Source of the DNA: Gammaproteobacteria bacterium | GTDB taxonomy: Bacteria > Gemmatimonadota > Gemmatimonadetes > Longimicrobiales > Gaopeijiaceae | Reading direction: 5' to 3' | NCBI GenBank assembly: GCA_028821195.1 | Contig: JAPPHB010000064.1 | Location: forward strand, 62,001-126,000 | Length of the DNA stretch: 64,000 nt | Shown: piece after piece, positions 9,119 to 18,159 of the stretch | Layout: every line of letters begins with the position of its first letter | How positions within the stretch are numbered: the stretch's first letter is position 1 | Notes under the pieces: generated by a model | Told to the model about the DNA's origin: nothing | What the model saw: the letters and a program-made list of their open reading frames with translations, nothing else | Databases searched by the model: none | Position numbers and translations under genes: made by a program

Positions 9119-9916
9119 GTGGCTGCTGAACTCGAGGGGCGCGAAGTCCTCGCGTCGCGGGAGGGAGCGCTGCTTGCGCTCACCCTCAATCGTCCGCATC
9201 GGCTGAACGCAGTGAACCTGCCGCTCTACGAGAAGCTGGTCGGGGAGCTGGAAGCGGCGGAGGCGGATCGCAGTGTACGCTGCGTCGTCGTGACCGGAAG
9301 CGGGCGGGCGTTCTGTGCCGGCGCGGACCTGAAGGCGCACGCCGAGACCCCGATGACCGGGGAGGAGCGGGAGCGCTATGTGCACACGGCCCAGCGCGCC
9401 AACCACCTGATGCAGACGATGGGCACGCCGGTGGTGGCTGCGGTCAACGGACACGCCATCGGGGCGGGGCTCGAGCTGGCGCTGTCCGCGGACTTCGCCA
9501 TCGTCGCCGAAGAAGCGAAGCTGCGACTGCCCGAGATCGCGCTCGGCACCTTCCTGGGCGGGGGCGTCGTGTACACGCTGGCCGAGCGGGTCGGGGTGCT
9601 GAAGGCGCGCGAGCTCGTCTACCTGGGCGATTTCTTCTCGGGGGCGGACGCGGCCCGCATGGGGGTCGTCAACCGGGCTCTGCCGGCGGAGGAGGTAGTG
9701 CCCGCGGCCCGGGAACTGGCGACCCGCCTGGCACGCCGCGCGCCGATTCCACTCGCGCAGGCCAAGCACCTCATCGGGCCGTCGGGTAACCTCTCGCGCG
9801 AGCAGGCGTTGGCGCGGGAGCGAGCCGCGCTGGAGGAGATCTTCCGGACGGATGACTGGGCGGAGGGGGTGGCGGCGTTCCGGGAAGGGCGGGCTCCGCG
9901 CTATCGGGGTCGATAG
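9119..9916 (+). CDS. Enoyl-CoA hydratase/isomerase (crotonase family)
   Basis: A 265-residue crotonase starting at GTG 9119. The oxyanion-hole segments AFCAGADLKAH and NGHAIGAGLELALSADFAI are intact. Both catalytic acids of classical hydratases are present at the right spacing (20 residues): Glu in AGLELAL and Glu in LRLPEIALG. Hydration of 2-trans-enoyl-CoA is therefore plausible, although crotonase paralogues often have other acyl-CoA substrates. It sits just before an ADP-forming acyl-CoA synthetase in the same direction, which suggests a carboxylic-acid activation and degradation unit. Confidence 0.88.
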   Translation: MAAELEGREVLASREGALLALTLNRPHRLNAVNLPLYEKLVGELEAAEADRSVRCVVVTGSGRAFCAGADLKAHAETPMTGEERERYVHTAQRANHLMQTMGTPVVAAVNGHAIGAGLELALSADFAIVAEEAKLRLPEIALGTFLGGGVVYTLAERVGVLKARELVYLGDFFSGADAARMGVVNRALPAEEVVPAARELATRLARRAPIPLAQAKHLIGPSGNLSREQALARERAALEEIFRTDDWAEGVAAFREGRAPRYRGR

Positions 9917-9964
9917 TCGCGCGCCGGCCGGCTGCTTGCGGACCATCATCTCGGGGATCCTGAA

Positions 9965-12178
9965 ATGACCCTCCGGCGCATCTTCGAGCCCGCTTCGATC
10001 GCGGTGGTGGGGGCCAGCGCCAATCCGACGAAGAGGGGCTACCAGATCCTGCGCGGGTTGGCGACGTCGGGCTACCCGGGGCCGGTCTACGCCGTGAATC
10101 CGCGCGGCGGACGCCTGTTGGGACACGTGCTGCTCACATCCGTGGAGGCGCTGCCGGCCGGGGTGAATCTGGCCGTCCTGTGCACTCCCGCCGCGATGGC
10201 GCCCGCGCTCGTGCGCGCCTGCGGGGAGCGGGGCGTCGGCGGGGTGGTGGTGCTGGCGGTGGGCTTCGGCGAGTCGGGGAGCCGGGGCACGGAACTGGAG
10301 GCCCGCCTGGGCGAAGCGGCGCGCGCGCACGGCGTTCGGGTGATCGGTCCGAACACCTCCGGGATGATGAACCTGCACCGGGCGGTAAACCTGATCGGCG
10401 TGCGCGATGTGCGGGCCGGCGGAATCGCGCTGCTGGTGCAGTCGGGCAACATCGCGCTGGGGCTCATGAACGAGATCGGCGCGCGCACGCGGGAGGGGAT
10501 TTCCGTGTGCTGCGGGCTCGGCAACCAGGTCGACGTCGGGTTCGACGAGGTGCTCGAGTACCTGGGTGAAGACGCGCACACCAGGGCGGTGATCGCGCAC
10601 GTGGAGGGTTTCAAGGACGCGCGCGCGTTCCTGCGGGCCGCCGCCCGGATCACGCCCCGCAAGCCCGTGGTGGTGATCAAGTCGGGGCGGACGGCGGTGG
10701 GAGCCAGGGCGGCCCTGTCGCACACCGGGGCGGTCGCCGGTCCGTACGACCGGCTGCGCGCGGGACTGGCACAGGCCGGGGTGACCGAGGTGCGCCGCAC
10801 CGACCAGTTGGTGCCGGTCGCGCATGCACTTGCGTCGCTGCCCGCCGCGCCGCCCGGCAGCGGGATTGCCATCCTCTCGGACGGCGGCGGGCAGAACACC
10901 CTGGCAGTGGACGCGATCACCGAGTCGGGGGCGCGGCTGGCGACCCTAGCGCGCGAGACCCGGGACCGGCTGAGGAAGGTGCTGGGCCCGGCGGCCGCGG
11001 TCGCCAACCCGGTGGACGTGGCGGGCGCGGCGGACACCGACCCGGGTGCGTTCGCGCGCGCCCTGGACGTCCTCGCTCCGGACCCGGCGGTCGGGATCGT
11101 CCTGGTGGTGGGGCTCTTCGGCGGCTACGGCATCCGCTTCTCCGACACCCTCACCGCTTCCGAGACCGAGGCCGCCCGGGCGATGGCGGCCAGGATGCGC
11201 GGCCTCGACAAGGCCATGGTCGTGCACTCCATGTACACGACCCACGACAGCGCGCCCCTGGACGCCTTTGTCGACGCCGGCATTCCCGTGATCGAGTCGC
11301 TGGAGGCGGCGTGCCGCGCCGCGGTCGAGCTTGAGCGCAGATCGCGACGGCGGCGCGCATCCCGCTGGGATCCCGACGGCCATGCCGGCGGGATCGGCCC
11401 GATCGATCCGTCGCGCACCACCTCCGGGGCGGGCCCGGTCCCGTCCGACGCAGACCCCGCCACCCCCCAGGCCCACTCCGCGATCCGCGCGGCCCGCGCG
11501 GAAGGGCGCATCACCCTGACCGAAACGGAGGCGCGCGCCCTGCTGGAGGCGGCGGGGCTGGCCTTCCCGGCCGCCGAGGTCGCCGACTCGGGAGTCGCGG
11601 CGGTCCGTGCGGCCGAGCGCCTCGGGTGTCCGGTGGCGGTCAAGCTGCTCTCCCGCCGGATCACCCACAAATCGGACGCCGGCGGGGTGGTGCTCGACGT
11701 GGCGGATGGCGCCGCCGCCGCCCGCGCCTTCGAGGCCATCGTCTCAAACGCCCATGCCTACGCCCGCGCCGAAGGCCTGCCTCCTGAAGCCTGGTCCGTA
11801 CTGGTCACCCCGATGCTGTCCGCACCCACGGCCGAACTGCTCATTGGCGCATATCGCGACCCCCAGCTCGGCCCCATGTTGACCTTGGGCTATGGCGGCA
11901 CCCGGGTGGAGGTGCTGCGCGACGTCACCCACCGGGTGCTTCCCATACGATCAAGGGACATCGAGATGATGATGGGGGAACTGCGCGCCAGTCCTCTGCT
12001 CGCCGGAAGCCGGGGCCGTTCTGCGGTTTCGGTCTCCGGAATCATCCGCGCCGCCGAGGCCGTAGCCGGCTGCGTCATGGCGTGGAGCGACGTCGCCGAA
12101 GTCGAAGTCAATCCCCTGTTCGCCTACGGCAACCGCGCCGTGCCGGCCGACGCGCGCGTGGTCCTGTCCCCTCCGTGA
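9965..12178 (+). CDS. ADP-forming acetyl/acyl-CoA synthetase (fused alpha-beta)
   Basis: A 737-residue nucleoside-diphosphate-forming acyl-CoA synthetase. Domain order: CoA-binding Rossmann domain (IAVVGASANPTKRGYQIL, residues 11-28), succinyl-CoA-ligase-like domains with the phospho-His candidate H253 in KSGRTAVGARAALSHTGAVA-type sequence, then from about residue 520 an ATP-grasp domain (CPVAVKLLSRRITHKSDAGG). It interconverts acyl-CoA, ADP and phosphate with acid, CoA and ATP. A low-complexity linker of about 60 residues (440-500) separates the halves. There is no C-terminal GNAT domain, unlike Pat-type protein acetyltransferases. It is likely in one transcript with the preceding crotonase; the shared acyl substrate is unknown. 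Confidence 0.88.
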   Translation: MTLRRIFEPASIAVVGASANPTKRGYQILRGLATSGYPGPVYAVNPRGGRLLGHVLLTSVEALPAGVNLAVLCTPAAMAPALVRACGERGVGGVVVLAVGFGESGSRGTELEARLGEAARAHGVRVIGPNTSGMMNLHRAVNLIGVRDVRAGGIALLVQSGNIALGLMNEIGARTREGISVCCGLGNQVDVGFDEVLEYLGEDAHTRAVIAHVEGFKDARAFLRAAARITPRKPVVVIKSGRTAVGARAALSHTGAVAGPYDRLRAGLAQAGVTEVRRTDQLVPVAHALASLPAAPPGSGIAILSDGGGQNTLAVDAITESGARLATLARETRDRLRKVLGPAAAVANPVDVAGAADTDPGAFARALDVLAPDPAVGIVLVVGLFGGYGIRFSDTLTASETEAARAMAARMRGLDKAMVVHSMYTTHDSAPLDAFVDAGIPVIESLEAACRAAVELERRSRRRRASRWDPDGHAGGIGPIDPSRTTSGAGPVPSDADPATPQAHSAIRAARAEGRITLTETEARALLEAAGLAFPAAEVADSGVAAVRAAERLGCPVAVKLLSRRITHKSDAGGVVLDVADGAAAARAFEAIVSNAHAYARAEGLPPEAWSVLVTPMLSAPTAELLIGAYRDPQLGPMLTLGYGGTRVEVLRDVTHRVLPIRSRDIEMMMGELRASPLLAGSRGRSAVSVSGIIRAAEAVAGCVMAWSDVAEVEVNPLFAYGNRAVPADARVVLSPP

Positions 12179-12302
12179 CGACGCGCATGCATCGAGTCCG
12201 GAGATGTCCCGCACTCCTGGTCCGACGTTGCACGCCCGCGACTCGCACCCGCATCTTGCCATCTTCGCAAGTCGACGCCCCACCCTCATCCCGGAGACAT
12301 CC

Positions 12303-12704
12303 ATGAACAAGAACTTCGTCATGGCCACGATCGCGGGCGGCATTACCCTGTGGGTACTGGGTTTCGTCATCTACGGCGTGCTGCTGGCGGACTTCTTCGC
12401 CAACGACGCGATCAACCCCGAGCCCATCATGTGGGCGGTGACGCTGGGTCAGCTCCTTTCCGCGGCGTTCCTCACCATCATCCTCGGATGGAAGGGCGTC
12501 GCCAACGCGAAGGAGGGCTTTCAGGCCGGAGCGATCATCGGGGCCGTGATGGGCCTTGCCTTCGGCCTGATGATGTACGGGACGATGGTGGGCATGCACA
12601 CGATGGCCACCCTCCTCGGCGATACCGTGGTCTCGCTGGTCGTCTACGGGGTCGGTGGGGCGGTGATCGCGATGGTGCTCAACCGGGGAGCCGCCGAAGC
12701 CTGA
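12303..12704 (+). CDS. Four-helix membrane protein of unknown function (paralogue at 21307)
   Basis: A 133-residue protein that is almost entirely hydrophobic with four predicted helices. ATG 12303 is chosen because GGAG precedes it and the longer upstream reading is polar and non-conserved. The central LGWKGVANAKEGFQAGAIIG closely matches LGWRGVGNAQDGFKGGAVLG in the protein at 21307-21654, so the two are paralogues. The shape recalls small DUF1761-like membrane proteins, but I cannot assign a function. Confidence 0.7.
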   Translation: MNKNFVMATIAGGITLWVLGFVIYGVLLADFFANDAINPEPIMWAVTLGQLLSAAFLTIILGWKGVANAKEGFQAGAIIGAVMGLAFGLMMYGTMVGMHTMATLLGDTVVSLVVYGVGGAVIAMVLNRGAAEA

Positions 12705-12744
12705 TCCGGGCTCGGCAGGCATGGTCGGCGGAGGCCGCCCCAAG

Positions 12745-12768
12745 GGCCGATGGATGCATCTATCGGCC
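12745..12768. terminator. Hairpin between convergent genes
   Basis: A 24-base near-perfect palindrome (arms GGCCGATGGATG / CATCTATCGGCC with one G-U pair) lies between the convergent genes ending at 12704 and 12760 and overlaps the stop codon of the latter. It has no T tract, so it is terminator-like only. Confidence 0.45.
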
Positions 12769-13215
12769 GAACACTACCGACAGCCGCCTCCGCAGCTCGT
12801 CCCGCACCTCCCGGAAGGCATCCAGCTGCTCCTGCGGAGTCCCGACAGCCACGGCCGGGTCGGGCAGGCCCCAGTGCACCCGGTGCGCGTCCCCGAGCCA
12901 GACGGGGCACACCTCCTCGGCGCACAGCGTGACGACGGCGTCCACCGGACGCGCCACGTCGTCCACGCCCTTCGAGCAGTGCCCCGAGATGTCGATTCCG
13001 ATCTCGGCCAGTGCCGCCACCGCCTGCGGCCGCACCGACGCCGGCTCCGACCCCGCGGAAGAGACCCTGACGCCGGTGGGCGCGAGATCGCGCGCGATCC
13101 CTTCGGCCATCTGACTGCGCGCCGAGTTGGCTACGCAGAGGAAGAGGATGTGCCGGAATCCCGGTTTGCGCAGCGCGTCCGCGTCCGAGCACCAGCTCTC
13201 GCCGAGCCCCGTCAT
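12760..13215 (-). CDS. arsC: ArsC-type low-molecular-weight phosphatase/arsenate reductase
   Basis: A 151-residue LMW protein-tyrosine-phosphatase fold. The P-loop HILFLCVANSARSQMAEG carries CX5R (C27, R33), and the catalytic acid lies in WGLPDPA, as in thioredoxin-coupled ArsC. Two further Cys occur in TLCAEEVCPVWLG; their spacing is shorter than in S. aureus ArsC (C82/C89), and a third lies in GHCSKG, so the exact redox relay is uncertain. ATG 13215 is preceded by GGAGGA. It is divergent from the PQQ-type dehydrogenase gene with 55 bases between. No arsR or arsenite pump is adjacent. Confidence 0.8.
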   Translation of the reverse strand: MTGLGESWCSDADALRKPGFRHILFLCVANSARSQMAEGIARDLAPTGVRVSSAGSEPASVRPQAVAALAEIGIDISGHCSKGVDDVARPVDAVVTLCAEEVCPVWLGDAHRVHWGLPDPAVAVGTPQEQLDAFREVRDELRRRLSVVFGR

Positions 13216-13270
13216 CCGCTCCGATTCCTCCTGTCCCAGCCGGGATCGTGGAAGTAGGATTGCACATCCC

Positions 13271-14539
13271 ATGAGACACGATACCGACCGGCGGGTTCGC
13301 CCCGCCACGCCGACCATCCTCCTGGCGGCCCACGGACTGCTGGGCTCGCTGGCCGCATGCACTCCGCCCCCGGAAGCGCCGTCCACAGACGGCGAAGCCA
13401 CCGTGCAGACGGCCCTCCACGACTTCCGCGTCGAGGAAGTCGCCGACGGCCTGGTCCGCCCCTTTGCCATGGCCTTCACGCCGGAGGGCGATCTGCTGGT
13501 GACGGAGCGTCCGGGCCGGCTGCGCATCATCCGGAACGGAGAGCTGCTGCCCGATTCCGTGGACGGGTTGCCCGAGATACGCGCCCTGGGACGCGGGGCG
13601 CGATCGATGGACGGGTTCGAGCAGGCCGGGCTGCGCGATGTCGTTCTCCACCCGGACTTCGCCACGAACCGACTTCTCTACTTGAGCTACACCAGGCCCG
13701 GACCCGATTCACTGGGCAACATCGCGATCGCGCGCGGCCGATTTACCGACGACAGGGTGACCGAGGTCGAGGAGCTGTTTCACGCGGACGCCCCGGGAAA
13801 CGGAACCGACCGCAGCTCGATGTGGGGAGGGCGACTCGCGTTCGACGGCGACGGCTACCTCTTCATGACGCTGGGAGACCGGCAGTGGCCTTCCGTGGGC
13901 GACCTGACGGCGCATCCCGCGCAGGATCTCTCGAATCACAACGGAACCACGATCCGGATTCACGACGACGGCCGGATCCCCGCCGACAACCCGTTCGTGG
14001 ACGTGGAGGGTGCGCGCCCGGAGATCTGGACCTACGGCCACCGCAACGCCCAGGGGATGGCCATCGACCCCGAGACCGGCGACCTGTGGCAGAACGAGCA
14101 CGGCCCGCAGGGCGGAGACGAGCTCAACCTGATCGAGTCCGGCCGCAACTACGGCTGGCCCGTTGTCGGCTACGGCGTCCACTACCGGACCGGCCTCCGG
14201 ATCCACGCGGGCACGCAGCACGAGGACATGCAGGCGCCGGCACACGTCTGGGTGCCCTCGATCGGCGTATCGGGGATGCTCTTCTACACGGGCGGGGCGT
14301 TCCCCGAATGGCGCGGCGACGCCCTGGTGGGCGGACTGCGCGGCCAGCGCCTGGTCCGGCTGCGCCTCGACCGGCGTCGGGTGGTCCGCGAGGAAACGCT
14401 GCTTCAGGACATCGGCCGCATCCGCGACGTTCGCCAGGGCCCCGACGGACTGATATACCTGGCCATCGACGGCACCACCCGCGACATCGACGGCCCGCCC
14501 ACAAGGATCGTCCGCATGGTGCCGGTGGGTCGGCGGTAG
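13271..14539 (+). CDS. PQQ-dependent sugar dehydrogenase-like protein (lipoprotein)
   Basis: A 422-residue soluble-glucose-dehydrogenase/YliI-type six-bladed propeller. The N-terminus ends in GSLAAC (lipobox), placing it in the envelope. Family motifs are YGHRNAQGMAIDPETGDLW, NEHGPQGGDELNLIESGRNY and GWPVVGYG, preceded by FAMAFTPEGDLLVTERPGRL. The family oxidises aldose sugars with PQQ in the best studied members, but many relatives have unknown substrates and may not bind PQQ. ATG 13271 gives a proper signal peptide; the longer reading from 13127 starts inside the divergent gene. Confidence 0.85.
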   Translation: MRHDTDRRVRPATPTILLAAHGLLGSLAACTPPPEAPSTDGEATVQTALHDFRVEEVADGLVRPFAMAFTPEGDLLVTERPGRLRIIRNGELLPDSVDGLPEIRALGRGARSMDGFEQAGLRDVVLHPDFATNRLLYLSYTRPGPDSLGNIAIARGRFTDDRVTEVEELFHADAPGNGTDRSSMWGGRLAFDGDGYLFMTLGDRQWPSVGDLTAHPAQDLSNHNGTTIRIHDDGRIPADNPFVDVEGARPEIWTYGHRNAQGMAIDPETGDLWQNEHGPQGGDELNLIESGRNYGWPVVGYGVHYRTGLRIHAGTQHEDMQAPAHVWVPSIGVSGMLFYTGGAFPEWRGDALVGGLRGQRLVRLRLDRRRVVREETLLQDIGRIRDVRQGPDGLIYLAIDGTTRDIDGPPTRIVRMVPVGRR

Positions 14540-14574
14540 GGGCGCTCCGGACGGGAGCCTTCAGCCGATCCGAC

Positions 14575-17235
14575 TCAGGAGCCCGCCGGATCCGGGATGC
14601 GCGCCACGATCACGCGCACGCCGAAATCTTCCGCCCCGAGCTCAACGAGGAATGTCGCGCTCGCGCCTCTTTCCGCCGCGCGGAAGTCGTGGAAGCGCAC
14701 ACCGCTCCCGGTGAGTTCACCGCGGAAGGGCCGGCCCACCGAGAAATCCGCCCACAGCACCGCCGTGTCGTCGGACGATCCGGTTCGCGTCACCGGCCAG
14801 GGATAGTGCCCGGGGGCGTTCAGGGAGGGAGCGAACTCCCCGACCTCCGGAAAGTCATAGGAAGAGAAGCGCGGTACGCCGTCCACAAGGCTGTCCTCGG
14901 CCCCCGCCACCGACATGGCCACCGCGTGCCGGGTCAGCAGATCCCCGAAGGACAGACCGCTGACGCTTTCGATGCCCGACAGGCCGGGGGCGGTGAGGGA
15001 GTCGTTCAGCGCCGTGACGAACGCCTCGTCGCCGGCGGGCGAGCTTCCGGCCGCGCCGAACCAGTCGCGCAGAAAGCGATGATAGTGCCAGCCGCTTCCA
15101 TACACGTTGCCCCGGTCCCTGGGCTGGAACGTGACCGCGTTGGGACGATCGGTGAACCAGGCGAAGGCGGATGCGGTGCGGCCGATCAGGTTGACGATCC
15201 CGTACACTTCCGGATACGACCCGGTGATCCCCGCCTCGAGCTCCTCGCCGGTCACGCGGGCGTGCACCGCCGGTCCCCCTGCGGCCTCCCACGCGAGGCG
15301 GGAACTCATTTCCTTGGCGATCTCGGCCGTGCCCTCCTCGATCCAGGTCGGATGAAAGTCCGCATCCCTCTCGCCCGCCACGCCGAGCGAATGCCGTACC
15401 CGCTTGTAGAGCGAGCTGACGTGCTTGACTTCGTGGACGAGCCCGCCGAAGGCCCAGTAGCGCTCGCTGTCGAGCTGAGCGAAAGCGGCGGCACTCATGC
15501 GCACCAGTTCCATTTCGTTGGACGAGGCGCATTTCTCGCGGGGGAGGGTATGGTCTCCTCCCCACACGAACGCCCGGATCCCGTTGAGCAATGGGTCCAC
15601 CACCACGACGACCCGGCCATCGCCGTTGACGTCGCTCGTGCCGCCGAAGTAGCGCTCGATTACGGGAGCTCCGTAGTCCGCGTAGTAGGCGATGATCCGG
15701 TCGGCGTTGGCCTTGGAGATGCCTGCCTCTTCGCCTGCGTCTTCGTAGACGGCAATGTGGCGGCTCTGAGTGACCAGGCGCGCGTCGAGGGTGGTGTAGG
15801 CGTCGCAGCGGTCCCATGGTTCGGCCGTCGGATTGTACAGACGGAACGTGCGCGTCGACGGGATCCGCCCTGCATCGGCGGCCACCGCTCCACCGACCCG
15901 GGGTGAGCGGTCGGGCAGGATCTCCAGACGACCATCCACCGACAGGCGCGAGAAGAGCTCGTCTTCCTGCCGTCGTATCTCTCGATGGAGCGCCGCGTTG
16001 GCGCGCTCGATCTCCTGGATCTCCTGCAGTTCACGGGCGGAGATGGCCTGGCGTAACGCGCGCGCGGCTGTGGCGCGGTGCACGACCGGCTGCGGCGCCG
16101 CGGCCGCTGCCGCCCGATTGTCCGCGGCATCCGACTCGACGTGCAGCGCCACCGGCATGATGGCGGCGCTCCGGCCATCGGTTCCCGCCAGCGTGACCCG
16201 GTAGTACGCGCCCGCCCTGGGAGCGCGCACGTAGAAACCGCATCCACGCATCGCGTCCTCTTCCAGAATCCGCACCTCCCCCAGTTCCAGGCCCAGCGGA
16301 GCATCGCACGCGCGCAACGTGAACTCGCGTACCGCTTCCGCGCCCTCCGAGTCGGTGAGCCGCACCTCGAGCACGACGGTGGCCGTATCCTCCGGAACGC
16401 CGCCGATGGTCCCGCGGGGGTCGAACCGGAGGCCCGCGGGGAGGCTGCTCCCCTCGTCGAGGCTCCACGTGTATCCCTCGGTGGAGCCGCCCCTGGCGCG
16501 CAGGCGGACGAGGTAGGGGAGCGTAAGCCGCGCCCGCGAAAGGGAGTCGGTCTCAATGGTCAGCGGCAGCCGGTCCCCGGTGGCCCGGAACTGCGCGGTG
16601 ACGCTCCCCGCGGTGGCGGCCAGCGTGTGCGCGGCGGCCGTGCCCAACGTCCAGGTGGTCTGGGCGAGGCCGGCGGGGTTGGTGACGGCCGACGCCGGCA
16701 TCACGGAACCGCCGCCCGAAGTGACCGCGAACCGCACCTGAACCAGCCCGGCCGGATGTCCGTTGGCATCCGTCACGCGCACCACGGCCGCGACCGGCAG
16801 CGCCTCGCCGATGAAGCCCGCCTGGAGGTCGCCGGCCATCTTTTCGACTGCCTGCGGCTCCTGGGCCACCGTCACCTGGATTCTCGAGTTGAGCGTTCCG
16901 GAGGCGGCGGTCACGGTCGCTGTCCCCGCAGCGACCGCGGTGGCCACCCCGGTGCCGAAGTCGACCATGACCGTCCCGGGCCGGTCGCTCGTCCACGCCA
17001 CCCGCTGGCCGGCCACCGGATCACCGTAGTGGTCGACCACCTCCGCCTGCAGCTGCCGGGTCTGGCCGATGGCGGTCAGCGTCAGATCGCCGGGGGACAC
17101 AATCAGGGCGGCGGGGATCCCCGGAGGCGGCCCGGCCGGCTCATCGCTGCAGGAAAGCAGCACGGCCACGCACAGACACGCGCGAAGCGGGCTTGGCAGC
17201 ACGGTGGGAAGTTGCGTCAGGAGTCGATGCGGCAT
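14575..17235 (-). CDS. Large Ig-domain lipoprotein with M30-like gluzincin metalloprotease domain
   Basis: An 886-residue predicted lipoprotein (signal ends VAVLLSC). The N-terminal third has two bacterial Ig-like domains (LTLTAIGQTRQLQAEVVD, typical of BIG_2; then a Big_1-like segment with TSGGGSVMPASAVTNPAG) and a putative-Ig segment (SSLPAGLRFDPRGTIGGVPE). The C-terminal half contains DVNGDGRVVVVVDPLLNG, a zinc motif HEVKH at about 601-605, and downstream PTWIEEGTAEIAKE, whose Glu is a candidate third ligand as in gluzincins. This order resembles hyicolysin-type (M30) peptidases. Start 17235 is chosen because the longer reading has no signal peptide. Likely a surface protease; its substrate is unknown. 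Confidence 0.72.
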   Translation of the reverse strand: MPHRLLTQLPTVLPSPLRACLCVAVLLSCSDEPAGPPPGIPAALIVSPGDLTLTAIGQTRQLQAEVVDHYGDPVAGQRVAWTSDRPGTVMVDFGTGVATAVAAGTATVTAASGTLNSRIQVTVAQEPQAVEKMAGDLQAGFIGEALPVAAVVRVTDANGHPAGLVQVRFAVTSGGGSVMPASAVTNPAGLAQTTWTLGTAAAHTLAATAGSVTAQFRATGDRLPLTIETDSLSRARLTLPYLVRLRARGGSTEGYTWSLDEGSSLPAGLRFDPRGTIGGVPEDTATVVLEVRLTDSEGAEAVREFTLRACDAPLGLELGEVRILEEDAMRGCGFYVRAPRAGAYYRVTLAGTDGRSAAIMPVALHVESDAADNRAAAAAAPQPVVHRATAARALRQAISARELQEIQEIERANAALHREIRRQEDELFSRLSVDGRLEILPDRSPRVGGAVAADAGRIPSTRTFRLYNPTAEPWDRCDAYTTLDARLVTQSRHIAVYEDAGEEAGISKANADRIIAYYADYGAPVIERYFGGTSDVNGDGRVVVVVDPLLNGIRAFVWGGDHTLPREKCASSNEMELVRMSAAAFAQLDSERYWAFGGLVHEVKHVSSLYKRVRHSLGVAGERDADFHPTWIEEGTAEIAKEMSSRLAWEAAGGPAVHARVTGEELEAGITGSYPEVYGIVNLIGRTASAFAWFTDRPNAVTFQPRDRGNVYGSGWHYHRFLRDWFGAAGSSPAGDEAFVTALNDSLTAPGLSGIESVSGLSFGDLLTRHAVAMSVAGAEDSLVDGVPRFSSYDFPEVGEFAPSLNAPGHYPWPVTRTGSSDDTAVLWADFSVGRPFRGELTGSGVRFHDFRAAERGASATFLVELGAEDFGVRVIVARIPDPAGS

Positions 17236-17321
17236 GGACCTAAGATAAAGAAACCCGCGGTTCGGGCACGTTGGCGTGATGCGCCCGGTACTCGGACGGG
17301 AGGTCTGCCGCGGTTGGACCG

Positions 17322-18086
17322 CTACCCAGCCAGCACCGCCCCGCCGTTCACGTTCAGGATCTCGCCGGTGACGTGCCGGCCCAGCTCGGAGCAGAGGAAG
17401 ACCACGGGGCCCGCCACGTCCTCTGCGGTCGCGATGCGCCCGATGGGGATGGAGGCGGCGATCCGCTCCCGACCGCCGTTCCGGAAAGCCGTCGCCGACA
17501 TCTCGGTGTCCACCCAACCCGGCGCGACGCAGTTGACCGTGATCCCCCGGGGCGCGAGCTCGACGCAGAAGCTCTTCACGAACGAGCCCATCGCGCCCTT
17601 GGCCGCCGCGTAATCGGCGTGATACGCCTCGCCCCGCTGCCCGGCCGTACTGCCGATGAGCACGAGCCGGCCGTCAGCCCGCAGAACGCGCGCGGCGCTC
17701 CGGCAGGTGTAGAACACAGAGTGCAGGTCGGCCGCCATGGTCTCGTGCCAGCGCTCGTCGCTGATCTCTGCCACCGGAGTATCGGCGGTCGGCCAGATCC
17801 CGTGGTTGCCGACGAAGATGTCGAGGCCGTCGAATTCGCGCGCCGCCCTCGCGAACAGCGCATCGGCGGCTTCCCGCCGGGACAGGTCGCCCGCCGCCGT
17901 CCAGGCCGCCACGCCGTGACCCCGCACTTCTTCGGCAACCGCCTCCGCCTCGTCGCGGCGGCTGCGGTAGGCGATGCCCACGGACGCCCCGGCCCGCGCC
18001 AACTGCAGCGCGACCGCCTTTCCGACGCCGCGGGATGCGCCTGTGACCAGGGCGTTCCGCCCACGCAGATCGATCAGATCGTTCAT
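17322..18086 (-). CDS. SDR family oxidoreductase (FabG-like)
   Basis: A 254-residue classical short-chain dehydrogenase. The cofactor motif TGASRGVG lies near residue 16, NHG replaces NNAG, the catalytic Ser is in LIGSTAG and YxxxK is intact in DYAAAKGAM, followed by RGITVNCVAPGWVDTEM and the C-terminal GEILNVNGG. The Arg-rich region after beta2 (YRSRRDE) suggests NADPH preference. The alcohol or ketone substrate is unknown. The gene ends 86 bases from the start of the metalloprotease gene on the same strand. Confidence 0.9.
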   Translation of the reverse strand: MNDLIDLRGRNALVTGASRGVGKAVALQLARAGASVGIAYRSRRDEAEAVAEEVRGHGVAAWTAAGDLSRREAADALFARAAREFDGLDIFVGNHGIWPTADTPVAEISDERWHETMAADLHSVFYTCRSAARVLRADGRLVLIGSTAGQRGEAYHADYAAAKGAMGSFVKSFCVELAPRGITVNCVAPGWVDTEMSATAFRNGGRERIAASIPIGRIATAEDVAGPVVFLCSELGRHVTGEILNVNGGAVLAG

Positions 18087-18159
18087 CAGACTCCCAGCCT
18101 TCAGTGCAGGTCTCGCGATTTCACCGCGGGCTCCACCCGTCGGACGGCCGCATCGGGCG

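Noticed and set aside
7244-10825. A 1193-codon open frame on the minus strand
   Set aside because: It runs antisense across the amidohydrolase, crotonase and synthetase genes, and its composition (Arg, His and Pro-rich) is a GC-skew artefact without family signatures.
13357-15906. An 849-codon plus-strand frame
   Set aside because: It is an out-of-frame shadow of the sugar dehydrogenase and the antisense of the metalloprotease gene, with no recognisable domain.
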